A DNA stretch of 64,000 nucleotides from Dysosmobacter segnis (GTDB lineage Bacteria > Bacillota > Clostridia > Oscillospirales > Oscillospiraceae), in the NCBI RefSeq assembly GCF_014297285.1, contig NZ_JACOQI010000011.1:1-64000 (forward strand), given 5' to 3'. Made by a program: the position numbers and the translations under genes. Under the pieces are notes generated by a model. It was not told the DNA's origin and searched no databases. It saw nothing but the letters and a program-made list of their open reading frames with translations. Numbering within the stretch: position 1 is the first letter of the stretch; each line of letters opens with the position of its first letter. Positions 53,174-62,461 of the stretch are shown one piece after another.

Positions 53174-53896
53174 ATGGAAAAACAGTATAAAGCCGTCTTT
53201 TTCGACTTGGGCGGCACTCTGCGCATTGCTTTCCTGGAGGAGGCCTATATGCGCCACGCCCGTCGGAAAATGGCGGAGATCGCAGGCACGGATATGCCTT
53301 ATGAGGAATTCTATCAGATGATCGAGGAGCGCTACGAGCCGTACCGCAAGTGGGCTTTGGGCGAGTTCAAGGAATCCGGAGATGAAGAACTGTGGTGCAA
53401 ATGGCTGCTGCCGGACTATGACCCGGCCCGGATCCGTCAGGTGTGCCATGAGCTGAGCTTCCAGTACCGGCAGTGCAAGGGGCGCCGCGAGGTGGTAGAC
53501 GGCGGCGTGGAGGTCATCAAGGGCCTGCATGAGCGCGGCTACAAGCTGGGGATCATCTCCAACCTCATCGGTGAGAACGAGGTGCCCGACTGGCTGGAGG
53601 AGGACGGTCTGGATTCCTATTTTGACACAGTGATCCTCTCCTCCGTGTGCCACATGCGCAAGCCCTGCTCTGAGATCTACGATCTGGCCTGCCAGCAGAT
53701 CGGCGTGAAGCCGGAGGAGTGCGTGTCCGTTGCGGACAACATCAAGCGCGACATTGCCGGGGCCAAGAAGGCCGGTATCGGCTGCAATATTATTTTCCGG
53801 TCTCCGGAGAAGAAGCATCCCGTGGAATTTACGGAGGAAAACCGCCCGGACTATGTCATTGAAGATTTCCGGGAGATCCTGAACATTCTGCCCTGA
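53174..53896 (+). CDS. HAD-like hydrolase 2
   Basis: 240-aa paralogue of the flanking HAD genes. Motif I VFFDLGGTLRIAF again has DxG, the cap holds ELWCKWLLPDYDPARI, motif II IISNLIGENEVPDWLEEDGL, motif III HMRKPCSEIYDLA and motif IV SVADNIKRDIAGAK (Ala for the usual Gly). Shared cap wording with copies 1 and 3 shows recent common origin. The ATG at 53174 has AAAGGAGG, ten bases after the previous stop. Confidence 0.85.
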   Translation: MEKQYKAVFFDLGGTLRIAFLEEAYMRHARRKMAEIAGTDMPYEEFYQMIEERYEPYRKWALGEFKESGDEELWCKWLLPDYDPARIRQVCHELSFQYRQCKGRREVVDGGVEVIKGLHERGYKLGIISNLIGENEVPDWLEEDGLDSYFDTVILSSVCHMRKPCSEIYDLACQQIGVKPEECVSVADNIKRDIAGAKKAGIGCNIIFRSPEKKHPVEFTEENRPDYVIEDFREILNILP

Positions 53897-53939
53897 TGCG
53901 TTCCGGGCCAGCGGCCCGGTGAAAAGGAGGAAGCAAGCC

Positions 53940-54716
53940 ATGAATACGGACATCCGTTATATTTTTCTGGATCTGGGCGGTACCTTCCGGGTCATTGACA
54001 AGGACCCGGCTTATCTGGCTACCGCCCGGGCGAAAATCGCAGAGCTGTGCGGCGTGAAGACGGAAGATCCTACCCGGTGGTTCGAGGATGTGATCGACAA
54101 GCGGTACGATGTATACCGGGAATGGGCCCTGAAATATATGTGCGAGGCCCCGGAAGAGGTGCTGTGGCGGCGCTGGCTGGCCTATGACTGTGATCCGGAG
54201 CTGATCCGGCGCAATGCCTCGGAGCTTTGCTACCAGTACCGGCAGACCAAGGGCCGCCGCACGGTGGTAGAGGGCGGCGCAGATACAGTGAAGGAGCTGT
54301 GCCGCCGGGGCTACACTCTGGGCATCATCTCGGATCTGGTGGGCAGACGGGAAGTGGACGAGTGGCTGGATCAGGATGGCCTGCGCCCCTATTTCCAGAC
54401 AGTCCAGCAGTCCTCGGTCACCTATATCCGCAAGCCCGGCCCCGCGATCTACTATTACGCCATGGAGGAAGTGGGAGCCGAACCGGAAAACTGCTGCTAT
54501 GTGGGCGACAATCTGAACCGGGACATCATCGGCGCCAAGGCCGTCGATTTCGGTATGACCGTCACGGTGCAGTACCAGAAGGATAAGCCCCTGAAGCTGA
54601 CGGCGGAAAACCGCCCGGATGCCAAGGTCTATCGGTTCCCGGACCTGCTGGATATTTTCCCCAAGCGGGGGCAGGTGGCCGTGGAAAAGCTGATCCCGCC
54701 GGAGGATGGACAATAA
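53940..54716 (+). CDS. HAD-like hydrolase 3
   Basis: 258-aa paralogue. Motif I YIFLDLGGTFRVIDKD (DxG), a cap with EEVLWRRWLAYDCDPELI and CYQYRQTKGRRTVVEGG, motif II GIISDLVGRREVDEWLDQDG, motif III YIRKPGPAIYYYA and motif IV YVGDNLNRDIIGAK. Like copies 1 and 2 it keeps the nucleophile Asp, Lys and motif IV Asp but not the second Asp of motif I. The ATG at 53940 follows AAAAGGAGG. Followed by the permuted mutase. Confidence 0.85.
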   Translation: MNTDIRYIFLDLGGTFRVIDKDPAYLATARAKIAELCGVKTEDPTRWFEDVIDKRYDVYREWALKYMCEAPEEVLWRRWLAYDCDPELIRRNASELCYQYRQTKGRRTVVEGGADTVKELCRRGYTLGIISDLVGRREVDEWLDQDGLRPYFQTVQQSSVTYIRKPGPAIYYYAMEEVGAEPENCCYVGDNLNRDIIGAKAVDFGMTVTVQYQKDKPLKLTAENRPDAKVYRFPDLLDIFPKRGQVAVEKLIPPEDGQ

Positions 54717-54802
54717 GTTCGCCCCGGTCGGATAAAAAAATGCGCAGTGGCGCGGGAAAGAACCGTTTCACGCACCGCTCGACTCATAAGGAGGTACTTT
54801 TT

Positions 54803-56371
54803 ATGTCTGAATCCAAGCGCGGCGGCGCACAACTGGCGCGGGCCGTGGAAAAAGCGTATCAGGCGGGGCAGGATGACTACCATCTGGAACCCATGGTCCT
54901 GGTGGAGAACGGCAAGCCTGTAGGCAAGATCGGAGATGGCGATGCCGCCGTGTTCTGTTGCCGCCGCGGTGAGCGGGAGATCGAGCTGACGGAGCTGTTC
55001 ACCGATCCGGACTTCAACAAGGTGCAGCGGAACCAGCTGAAGGATCTGGATTTCGTCATCATGACCATGTATCATGACAAATTCAAGGATCTGCCCATCG
55101 CCTTTGCGCCGTCTCATGTGGTGAAGCCTCTGGCTCAGGTCCTCAGCGAGGCGGGGAAGAATCAGTTCCACTGCGCGGAGAGCGAGAAGTATGCCCATGT
55201 GACCTTTTTCTTCAACGGCGGCGAGAACGCGCCCTTCCCCGGCGAGGATGACGTGTGCGTGCCGTCCCCCAAGGGCATTGACTTTGACCAGCAGCCGGAG
55301 CTGAGCCTGCCTGCCGTGGCTGATCAGGTCATGGGTGCTTTGGGTAAATACGATTTCGTGGTGACCAACTTCGCCAACGGCGACGTGATCGGCCACACCC
55401 TGAATACCGCCGCCAAGCTGGAAGCCTGCAAGCATGTCAGCCACTATCTGGATGTGGTGGTCCATGACGCGCTGGCCAAGGGCTATGTGGTGGCCGTCAC
55501 CGCGGATCACGGCAACATTGAAAAGCTGTACACCGCCGCAGGCAAGCCCGACGGCGCCCACACCACCAATCTGGTGCCTTTCATTCTGATGGACCCCGCC
55601 CACAGCGGCCCCATTGCCCTGCGGGACGGCTGTCTGGGTGACGTGGCGCCTACGGTGCTGAACGTCATGGGCATCCCCCAGCCTGCGGAGATGACCGGCA
55701 AATCTCTGGCGGAGGGACACGATTTCGGCAAGGACCGGAAGATGCTGCTCATCATCTGCGATGGTTGGGGTCTCGGCTCCGGCGATGACGGCGACGCGAT
55801 CCATCTGGCGGATACCCCCTACTGGGATTCCCTGCTGGCGGAGCAGTCCTGGAGCAAACTCCACGCCTCCGGCGAGCATGTTGGCCTGGGAAGCGGAAAG
55901 GCCGGCAACTCCGAGGCAGGCCACTCCAATCTGGGCGCAGGCCGCTGCGTCATGCAGGATGACGTCCGTCTGGACGCCGCTGTGAAGGACGGCAGCTTCA
56001 AGAAGAATCCCATCTTCTTACAGGCCATCGAACACGCCAAAAAGAACGGCACGGCGCTGCATCTGCTGGCATATCTCACTTATAAATCCTCTCACGGCTG
56101 CATCGACTACCCGTTGGCCATCTGCGAAATGGCCCGGGATGCCGGACTGGATCAGGTATTCTTCCACATCATCTTTGACGGCCGCTCCACGGAACCCGGC
56201 TCCGCACCCAAGCTGCTGGCAGAGCTGGACGAAAAGCTGGATGCCATCGGCGTGGGCCGCATTGTGGATGGTGTGGGCCGCGGCGTGGCGCTAGACCGGG
56301 ACAAGAACTATGACAAGGTGAAACGGGCCTATGACGCCATGGTGGACGGCGCAGGTACCCGGTATGAGTAA
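54803..56371 (+). CDS. Circularly permuted cofactor-independent phosphoglycerate-mutase-like enzyme
   Basis: 522-aa metalloenzyme of the alkaline phosphatase/iPGM superfamily with its halves swapped. Residues 1-310 match the second part of normal iPGM in order: LARAVEKAYQ, GDGDAAVFCCRRGER, AESEKYAHVTFFFNGG (Lys129), NFANGDVIGH (Asp194, His198), TADHGN (Asp235, His236), AHTTN (His253) and EMTGKSL, the usual C-terminus. Residues 314-522 then match the usual N-terminal part: LLIICDGWG (Asp320), AGNSEAGH (nucleophile Ser370), His431, DGRST (459-463), GRGVALDRD and KRAYDAM. The phosphatase domain is thus continuous and the transferase domain split. Metal ligands are kept; DGRDT is DGRST and the RPDR-like loop is RRGER, so the substrate may differ. 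The ATG follows AAGGAGG. Confidence 0.85.
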   Translation: MSESKRGGAQLARAVEKAYQAGQDDYHLEPMVLVENGKPVGKIGDGDAAVFCCRRGEREIELTELFTDPDFNKVQRNQLKDLDFVIMTMYHDKFKDLPIAFAPSHVVKPLAQVLSEAGKNQFHCAESEKYAHVTFFFNGGENAPFPGEDDVCVPSPKGIDFDQQPELSLPAVADQVMGALGKYDFVVTNFANGDVIGHTLNTAAKLEACKHVSHYLDVVVHDALAKGYVVAVTADHGNIEKLYTAAGKPDGAHTTNLVPFILMDPAHSGPIALRDGCLGDVAPTVLNVMGIPQPAEMTGKSLAEGHDFGKDRKMLLIICDGWGLGSGDDGDAIHLADTPYWDSLLAEQSWSKLHASGEHVGLGSGKAGNSEAGHSNLGAGRCVMQDDVRLDAAVKDGSFKKNPIFLQAIEHAKKNGTALHLLAYLTYKSSHGCIDYPLAICEMARDAGLDQVFFHIIFDGRSTEPGSAPKLLAELDEKLDAIGVGRIVDGVGRGVALDRDKNYDKVKRAYDAMVDGAGTRYE

Positions 56372-56420
56372 GCCTCCGGCATAAACCGCCCCCCAAAAAA
56401 AGAAAACCAAGAGAATGTTA

Positions 56421-56460
56421 AAAATCCCGCAGAGAGCAAATACTCTCTGCGGGATTTTTG
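56421..56460 (+). terminator. Terminator of the HAD/mutase operon
   Basis: AAAATCCCGCAGAGAG and CTCTCTGCGGGATTTT pair perfectly and are followed by TG on the plus strand with a T-run in the stem base. Confidence 0.85.
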
Positions 56461-56560
56461 CACGGGAAAAGTGCGAAAAAGCAACAAATCACGGAACAGA
56501 CATCGAAAACGGGAATATTTGCGTTGGCGGACTGCTGATCTGCACCCCGACTGAAAGCCG

Positions 56561-56600
56561 CAAAAAGTGCCCGGACCGCCACAGCGGTCCGGGCCTTCTT
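56561..56600 (-). terminator. Terminator of the transporter operon
   Basis: GCCCGGACCGC and GCGGTCCGGGC form an 11-bp stem; on the minus strand ACTTTTTG follows, 20-odd bases after the HAD-4 stop. Confidence 0.8.
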
Positions 56601-56620
56601 GTCATACATCAAAACAGGGA

Positions 56621-57367
56621 TCAGCGGGCGTCCTTCAGAATCGTGTAGACCTCATAAATGTCCTTCACGCTGTAAGTGGGCTTCACGTCCGCGGGAACAT
56701 TGGTGTCCTTCAGCTTGGTGAGGTAGGAGTCGATGTGGAAGGTGGCGCCGAAGCCCATGCGGATGGGGCCGATGACGTCCCGGGAGAGGGTATCGCCCAC
56801 ATAGGCACAGCTGGCGGGGTCAGACTGGACCTGATGGAGGGAGACCAGAAAAATGTTGGGGTCTGGCTTGCGATATCCGGTGACGGAAGAAAGCGTCACA
56901 TCCTGGAAGTAGTCCCGGATGCCGTAGTCTTTCAGAACGTCAAACACCTGATAGAGACTGGCTGTGTTGCTGATGACGCCCAGCTTCATACCCAGCCCCT
57001 TCAGCCCTTCCAGCATTTCCTTCACGTGGGGGCGGAGAGTACGGTGATAGTGGGTGATCTCCCACATGTGGGCCAGCTCCTCGGCGTAGGGACGCACAGA
57101 ATCTTCATTCAGGCCGAAATCCGTCAAAACGAAGCTGCCCCAGATCTCCTCCGGCTTCAGCTCCCGCTGCCGGGGGTCCCGGTAAGCGCCGTAACGTTCC
57201 CAGCCGGCATTGATGCTCTGAGCCGTAGTTTCAAAGTCCATGTTCAGATCGATGCCGTGAGCGCGTAGAATATCCAGCACGCCCTGAATGGAAGAATGGC
57301 GGCTTTCATCGTCAACCCAGATGTCCTCCAGAGTGCCACCCATATCGAACAATACAGTATCTATCAT
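56621..57367 (-). CDS. HAD-like hydrolase 4, end of transporter operon
   Basis: 248-aa HAD protein. Motif I VLFDMGGTLEDIW (DxG again), cap with ELKPEEIWGSFVLTDFGLNE, motif II VISNTASLYQVFD, motif III GYRKPDPNIFLVS, motif IV YVGDTLSRDVIGPIRMG. It is more distant from the tandem copies but shares the missing second Asp. Encoded on the opposite strand, as the last gene after the ABC importer and a membrane protein, so transport and processing are linked. The ATG at 57367 follows AAAGG by ten bases. Confidence 0.85.
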   Translation of the reverse strand: MIDTVLFDMGGTLEDIWVDDESRHSSIQGVLDILRAHGIDLNMDFETTAQSINAGWERYGAYRDPRQRELKPEEIWGSFVLTDFGLNEDSVRPYAEELAHMWEITHYHRTLRPHVKEMLEGLKGLGMKLGVISNTASLYQVFDVLKDYGIRDYFQDVTLSSVTGYRKPDPNIFLVSLHQVQSDPASCAYVGDTLSRDVIGPIRMGFGATFHIDSYLTKLKDTNVPADVKPTYSVKDIYEVYTILKDAR

Positions 57368-57416
57368 AGTTTCACAGCCTTTTTTTAAAGTTGCATACAT
57401 GGGAAAAAACGGTTAT

Positions 57417-57923
57417 TCAGAGAGAGTTTCTGCGGCGAAGCAGCCACCAGGAGCTTCCAAAACCCATCAGCAGCGGCACAGGGACCATCATACCGAAGAG
57501 CTGGAGAAACAGGACCGACGCGCCGTGATCGCCCCGCAGCAGGAGCAGCATGGTCACCAGACTGGCGAGGGCCAGCAGCAAGAGCCAGCCGTATGCAGCC
57601 AGAACAGTCTGAGGGTGGCAGATCAGGTGGGTCAGCGCGCAGATTGCTGTCCCGATCAGGGCGGGGAGCAGCGCGCTGACCAGATTTTCTACCGCCCGGG
57701 GCGCAAGGGCAAGCCATGCGTGAATGGGATCGGTCAGCAGAAAGAAGGCCGCGCCGTAAACTGCCAGAAAGAGGATGGACAGGCAGAAGGAATTCAGCAG
57801 CAGCGTGCTTTTTACATGGCCGTTTTCCGTCAGCCGGAAGGCATCCCAAAAGGATTCCACCCGTCTGGCCTGTTCTTTTTCCCGTTCTGCCCGGCGCAGT
57901 TCTTTTTCAAAATCCTGGTTCAT
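57417..57923 (-). CDS. Small four-helix membrane protein
   Basis: 168-aa protein: a charged, helical N-terminus (DFEKELRRAEREKEQARRV) then four membrane helices (about residues 42-65, 80-100, 108-128, 135-160). No family recognised. It sits between the binding protein and HAD 4 in the transporter operon, so a role with the importer is plausible. GGAGAT-like ribosome site before the ATG. Confidence 0.65.
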   Translation of the reverse strand: MNQDFEKELRRAEREKEQARRVESFWDAFRLTENGHVKSTLLLNSFCLSILFLAVYGAAFFLLTDPIHAWLALAPRAVENLVSALLPALIGTAICALTHLICHPQTVLAAYGWLLLLALASLVTMLLLLRGDHGASVLFLQLFGMMVPVPLLMGFGSSWWLLRRRNSL

Positions 57924-58001
57924 GTTATCTCCTATCTGAATGATTCAAAAGGCCCGGGCAGCGGCGGTTGCCGCCGCCCGGGAAAATCGCGGTGCTTGAA
58001 T

Positions 58002-59306
58002 TTACTTCATCTTGGGGTTCTTGGACAGCCAGTAAGTCCACATATCCTGCACGTCGGGATAGATGTAATAGATGGCGCTGAGGTCGTTGGCGCGGGCGCC
58101 CAGTTCGCTGAGCTTTGCGGGGTTCTTCTTGTCCTCCACGTCGTCGCGGACGGGCCAGTTGCCTTCCTTCTTGAAGGGCTTCATACCTTCGCTCTGGCCG
58201 TCGGCACCGCCGGTGATGTAGCGGACGAACAGACGGGCGCCGGCGGGGCTGTTGGTGCCCTTGGCGATGAACAGGGACTCCAGATTCAGCAGGGCGGTGT
58301 AAGGCTCCAGATTCAGGCACCAGGCGATGTTGTAGCCGGATTCGTCACGGTTGCCGATCTTGCCGGCGGAGGCCAGGCACAGGGCGGGTTCGTCGGCGGT
58401 GGAGTTGTGGACGGCCAGCACCAGCTCATCACCGTCACCGATGAAGGTCATCTCGGCCTGAGAGAAGCGCCACAGGTACTCCACGCCGGCGTTCTTCTCG
58501 GGAACTTCAAAGTTGAAATCGGAGGCATCGTAGGTGTATTCCAGATCCTTGCCGTAGGTGTCCTTATAGGACTGCGCCATCTCGTCGGCGTTGTTGATGA
58601 AGCTGGCAAACAGGGACAGGTACGCGGACTCCTGACCGATCTCCTTGGTGAACAGGTGGTACTTCTGGGTGCCGTCGTCCTTCTTCTCAATGATCTCCCA
58701 CCAGCTGTGGATGGGCTGTCCATCGGGGAAGGCGGCGGTGTTGTAGAACCACATGGACTGGGAGGCGTACAGAGGATAGCCATATTTCAGGTTTTCCTCG
58801 TCGATGTGAGAGCAGATGTCCTTGGGGAAATAAGGCTCCAGAATGTCCTGATTGTACCACTCGTGGAACACGTTGCCGTTGACATCCTTGGTCTGGAGCA
58901 CGTCGGCGGTGATGTTGCCGGTGTCGTGCTCGATTTTGGCCTTGGAGAGCACCTCGTCGTTGTCCAGATCGAATACCACCAGATCAAGGCCGGGGTAGGT
59001 TTCCTCAAAGCTCTCCTCCACCTTCATCATCTTGGAGGAGGTGGCGTAGACGTTGATGGTGGTGTCCTCCGTCAGGGCTTCTTCATAAAGCTCGTCGTCG
59101 GTCTTTTCGCTCCAGTCGTCATAGTAGGGGCCGTAATAATTTTCACCGGTGTTAAGGTCATAGCCAAGGTGCAGGTCGCTGGCGGCAGCTTCGCTGCCGG
59201 ACTGGGAATCGTCGGAGGGCTGGTCGGTGCTCTTGCCGCCGCAGGCGGCCAGACTCAGCACCATGGAAAGCGCGAGAAGCAGTGCAGAAAACTTCTTCAT
59301 ATTCAT
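58002..59306 (-). CDS. ABC importer substrate-binding lipoprotein
   Basis: 434-aa lipoprotein with lipobox LSLAAC near residue 21, an acidic Ser-rich linker, and a type II periplasmic-binding fold of the Fbp/Afu/PotD cluster: INVYATSSKMMKVEESFEE, LDLVVFDLDNDEVLSKA, VLQTKDVNGNVFHEW, YGYPLYASQSMWFYN. Proteins of this group bind iron, polyamines, phosphorylated sugars or 2-aminoethylphosphonate; the ligand is unknown here. The ATG at 59306 has AAAGGAG five bases upstream. Confidence 0.85.
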   Translation of the reverse strand: MNMKKFSALLLALSMVLSLAACGGKSTDQPSDDSQSGSEAAASDLHLGYDLNTGENYYGPYYDDWSEKTDDELYEEALTEDTTINVYATSSKMMKVEESFEETYPGLDLVVFDLDNDEVLSKAKIEHDTGNITADVLQTKDVNGNVFHEWYNQDILEPYFPKDICSHIDEENLKYGYPLYASQSMWFYNTAAFPDGQPIHSWWEIIEKKDDGTQKYHLFTKEIGQESAYLSLFASFINNADEMAQSYKDTYGKDLEYTYDASDFNFEVPEKNAGVEYLWRFSQAEMTFIGDGDELVLAVHNSTADEPALCLASAGKIGNRDESGYNIAWCLNLEPYTALLNLESLFIAKGTNSPAGARLFVRYITGGADGQSEGMKPFKKEGNWPVRDDVEDKKNPAKLSELGARANDLSAIYYIYPDVQDMWTYWLSKNPKMK

Positions 59307-59373
59307 CGGGACTCCTTTCATATTTTGACCGCGCCGCAGACACGGCCGAGTGGGGGACCTATCAAAACACGGC

Positions 59374-60495
59374 TTATACCGCACGTTTGATCAACCGAGT
59401 GGTTTCCTTGTTGTAGATGTTGATCTTATCCTGATCGATAATGGCCCAGACCTTCTGATCCAGATCGTAGCGGATCTGGCCGATGTCCTTGGCCAGGAAC
59501 TCGTCGGTGCCGGCCTTCAGGGTGGTGATGGTTTCAGAGCCGGCGGGCTGGTTGGCGTAAATGGTAACGGGAATGGCGCCCTCCACCGGCTGGGTGGAGA
59601 TGGCAATCTGCTCGGGACGGATGGCCAGCACGCAGTCGAACTCGCCGCTCTTGGGGAATTCCTCACTGGTAAGGTGCTCGGCGGGGAAGGTGTGGCCGCC
59701 CAGATCGCTCTTAACCACCAGCTGGCCGTTGATAACCTCGGCCTTGCCGTCCAGCAGGTTGATGCGGGGATTGCCGATGAAGTCCGCCGCTTCCAGATCA
59801 ATGGGGTTGTTGTACAGTTCCGTGGGGGTGGCCACCTGATTCAGCTCGCCGGCCTTGAACAGGGCGATCTTGGTGGACATGGTCAATGCCTCGGTCTGGT
59901 CGTGGGTCACATAGATGATGGTGGTGCCCAGTTCCTTATGGAGGCGCTGCAGCTCCGCACGCATATCAATGCGCAGCTTGGCGTCCAGGTTGGACAGCGG
60001 CTCGTCAAGCAGCAGCAGCTTGGGGCTGGAGGCTACGGCACGGGCGATGGCCACCCGCTGCTGCTGGCCGCCGGACAGCTCGGTGGGATAGCGGTCCTTG
60101 TACATGTCAATACGCATCATCCGCAGGGAGTCCATGACCCGGCGGTCGATCTCCGCCTTGCTCATCTTCTGGATCTTCAGGCCGAAGGCGATGTTGTCGT
60201 AGACCGTCATGTGGGGCCACAGGGCGTAGGACTGGAACACCAGATTCAGCCCCCGCTTGCTGGGCTCGGCGTAATAGGCGTCGTCTGCGTTGATCATCTC
60301 CACGCCGTCGATGGTCATGGTGCCGTTCTGGGGCTTTTCCAGTCCGGAAACCACACGCAGCGTGGTGGTCTTGCCGCAGCCGGAGGGCCCCAGCAGGGTC
60401 ATGAAGTCGCCGTCCTCAATGGTGAGGTTGATGTCCCGCAGGACGTGGTTGCTGCCGTAAAATTTATCAATGTGCTTCAATTCAATGCGGCTCAT
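59374..60495 (-). CDS. ABC importer ATPase (PotA/FbpC/UgpC-like)
   Basis: 373-aa ATPase. Walker A GPSGCGKTT, Q-loop FQSYALWPHMTVYDN, signature LSGGQQQRVAIARAV, Walker B LLLLDEPLSNLDAKLR, switch His YVTHDQTEAL; the C-terminal 130 residues form a TOBE/OB regulatory domain. It drives the fused permease encoded upstream. Overall closest to importers for iron, spermidine, glycerol-3-phosphate or phosphonates, judged by the layout. Confidence 0.9.
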   Translation of the reverse strand: MSRIELKHIDKFYGSNHVLRDINLTIEDGDFMTLLGPSGCGKTTTLRVVSGLEKPQNGTMTIDGVEMINADDAYYAEPSKRGLNLVFQSYALWPHMTVYDNIAFGLKIQKMSKAEIDRRVMDSLRMMRIDMYKDRYPTELSGGQQQRVAIARAVASSPKLLLLDEPLSNLDAKLRIDMRAELQRLHKELGTTIIYVTHDQTEALTMSTKIALFKAGELNQVATPTELYNNPIDLEAADFIGNPRINLLDGKAEVINGQLVVKSDLGGHTFPAEHLTSEEFPKSGEFDCVLAIRPEQIAISTQPVEGAIPVTIYANQPAGSETITTLKAGTDEFLAKDIGQIRYDLDQKVWAIIDQDKINIYNKETTRLIKRAV

Positions 60496-60532
60496 ATCAT
60501 TTTTCCTTTCTGTTCTGTCACAATTCCGGGAC

Positions 60533-62356
60533 TTACATACTCTTGTTGAGGTCTGCGCCGAAGCGGTTGGCCACGGTGTAGCACACCAGAATGAAGACCA
60601 GCACGCAGACGGATACCGCGTCGGACATCTGGTTGTAGCCCTCCTGCGAGTAGGTAAAGGCCAGATAGGACATGGTCTGGGTGGAGGGAGTCATCATGAT
60701 GATGACCAGATCCAACTCCTTGGCAATGGAGATGAAGGTCAGCATGAAGCCGGAGATGAAGCCGTTTTTCGCCAGCGGCACGATGATGGAACTCATCCGC
60801 TTCCAGAAGCTGGCGCCGGCGATATCTGCCGCCTCCTCCAGCTCCACGCTGATGGAGAGCATATTGGCGGTACCGGACTTGCTGGCGAAGGGGAAGTGCT
60901 TGACCACCGAGGTCAGCACGATCAGGGTAAAGGTGCCGTACAGGGAGGGCATCAGTCCGCCGAAATGCGGCCGGGAGAACATGGAGAAATACATGGTGGA
61001 GAAAGCAATGCCGCTCATCAGGTAGGGCACGAACACCATCTGCTCCGTCAGGTCGCCGTACCACTTGCCACGGCCCCGGGAACTGATATAGCCCAGGAAC
61101 TGGCCGCAGATGGCGGTGATGATGGAGCCGATGAGGGTCAGGCGGATGGTGTTCCAGAAGGCACTGAAGAACTTGGGATTCCGGAAGATGCCTTCGTAGT
61201 TGGTGTACTTGGCAATTTGGCCGGACTTGCCGATCCAGTTGTAGAGGGTCAGGTTATCCAGCCCGTAGCCGGCGCCGGTGGTGATCTGGAAGGTTTCCAT
61301 AATCAGCACGAAGAAGGGCACCACCATGGCCAGGAAGAGGAATACCATCAAAAATGCCATCAGAGGCTTCTTGGCCTTGCCCAGAGGCATCAGCGTGGCG
61401 CGGCCGCCCTTGCCGCTGACGGTGGCGTAGGACTTCCGGACGCCCACGATCCGCTGGTTGGAGAAGATGATGACGGCAGCCAGCAGCACCAGCACGATGG
61501 ACATGGCGTAGCCCACGGCCTGGGGACCCTGGTCGATGAAGTTGCGCATCTTGGTGGCCAGCGTATAGTAGCCGATGCGGTTGCCCAGGTTGGCGGGGAC
61601 GCCGTATGTACCGATGGATTTGCTGATGGTCATGACGGTGGCAGACAGCACGGAGGGCAGGATCAGGGGCAGGGTGATGTGCCGCAGGATCTGGGCCTTG
61701 CTGGCGCCCTGGATCTCACCCATCTCCTCCAGCTCGGAGTTGATGGAGCGGAGCGCGCCGGAGACCATGATGTAGGAGAATGCGTAATAGTGCATGGACA
61801 TGCACAGCACGATGGCAATGGGACCGTAGGCCAGCCAGTCGGGGATGGGGATGCCCATACCGGCCAGAAAGCCGTTGGCGCCGGAGGTGGAGTTGCGGAA
61901 CATGGCCAGCCAGGCCAGCGCCTTGGTCCACGAAGGGATCATATAGGGCACGGTCACCAGCAGTCCCAGAATTTTCTTGCCGGGGATGTCTGTGCGGATC
62001 ATCAGCCAGGCCAGCACGGAGCCAAGGGGGACCGATACCAGCACGGTGAAGAAGCCGCAGATAAAGGAGTTCTTCAGTGGCCCCCACAGCACGGCGCCGG
62101 ACATGGTGCTGGCAAGGATGTATTTCCAGTAGTACAGGGTAAAGTCGCCCACGTGACCCTGGACCCGGCGCAGCTCGCCTTGAGCCAGCGTAAAGGTGCT
62201 GGAGATCATGGTCAGCAGAGGGATGATGATGAGGCAGAACAGGATGATGAGACTGACCAGCACCACCATGTTAAAGGGGTTTTTCAGCACATTCAGGATC
62301 AGGTTCTTTAAACGCCGCTTGGTCAGGGGTTTTCTGGGTAATCCATTTTTCGACAC
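60533..62356 (-). CDS. Fused ABC importer permease (two FbpB/AfuB-like domains)
   Basis: 607-aa permease with about 12 helices in two homologous halves, as in FbpB, AfuB and PhnU/V-type fusions. Each half has the cytoplasmic EAA loop: EEMGEIQGASKAQILRHITL in the first and EEAADIAGASFWKRMSSIIV in the second. First gene of the operon. The start is GTG at 62356, five bases after AAAGAGGTG. The LacI-type operator and consensus promoter lie 106 to 161 bases upstream. Confidence 0.9.
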   Translation of the reverse strand: MSKNGLPRKPLTKRRLKNLILNVLKNPFNMVVLVSLIILFCLIIIPLLTMISSTFTLAQGELRRVQGHVGDFTLYYWKYILASTMSGAVLWGPLKNSFICGFFTVLVSVPLGSVLAWLMIRTDIPGKKILGLLVTVPYMIPSWTKALAWLAMFRNSTSGANGFLAGMGIPIPDWLAYGPIAIVLCMSMHYYAFSYIMVSGALRSINSELEEMGEIQGASKAQILRHITLPLILPSVLSATVMTISKSIGTYGVPANLGNRIGYYTLATKMRNFIDQGPQAVGYAMSIVLVLLAAVIIFSNQRIVGVRKSYATVSGKGGRATLMPLGKAKKPLMAFLMVFLFLAMVVPFFVLIMETFQITTGAGYGLDNLTLYNWIGKSGQIAKYTNYEGIFRNPKFFSAFWNTIRLTLIGSIITAICGQFLGYISSRGRGKWYGDLTEQMVFVPYLMSGIAFSTMYFSMFSRPHFGGLMPSLYGTFTLIVLTSVVKHFPFASKSGTANMLSISVELEEAADIAGASFWKRMSSIIVPLAKNGFISGFMLTFISIAKELDLVIIMMTPSTQTMSYLAFTYSQEGYNQMSDAVSVCVLVFILVCYTVANRFGADLNKSM

Positions 62357-62461
62357 GATAACACCTCTTTCTGAAGTCTGCCGGGGATTGCAGGGACAGC
62401 AGATTGCTCTCTTTTCTCAGTTCTGTGCGCAGTCTGACCGGCGGTGTGCCGTCCTCCGGTC

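Noticed and set aside
59350..62311. Long plus-strand frames opposite the ABC transporter genes
   Set aside because: Gly/His/Gln-rich antisense translations without motifs; the minus strand has full ABC motifs.
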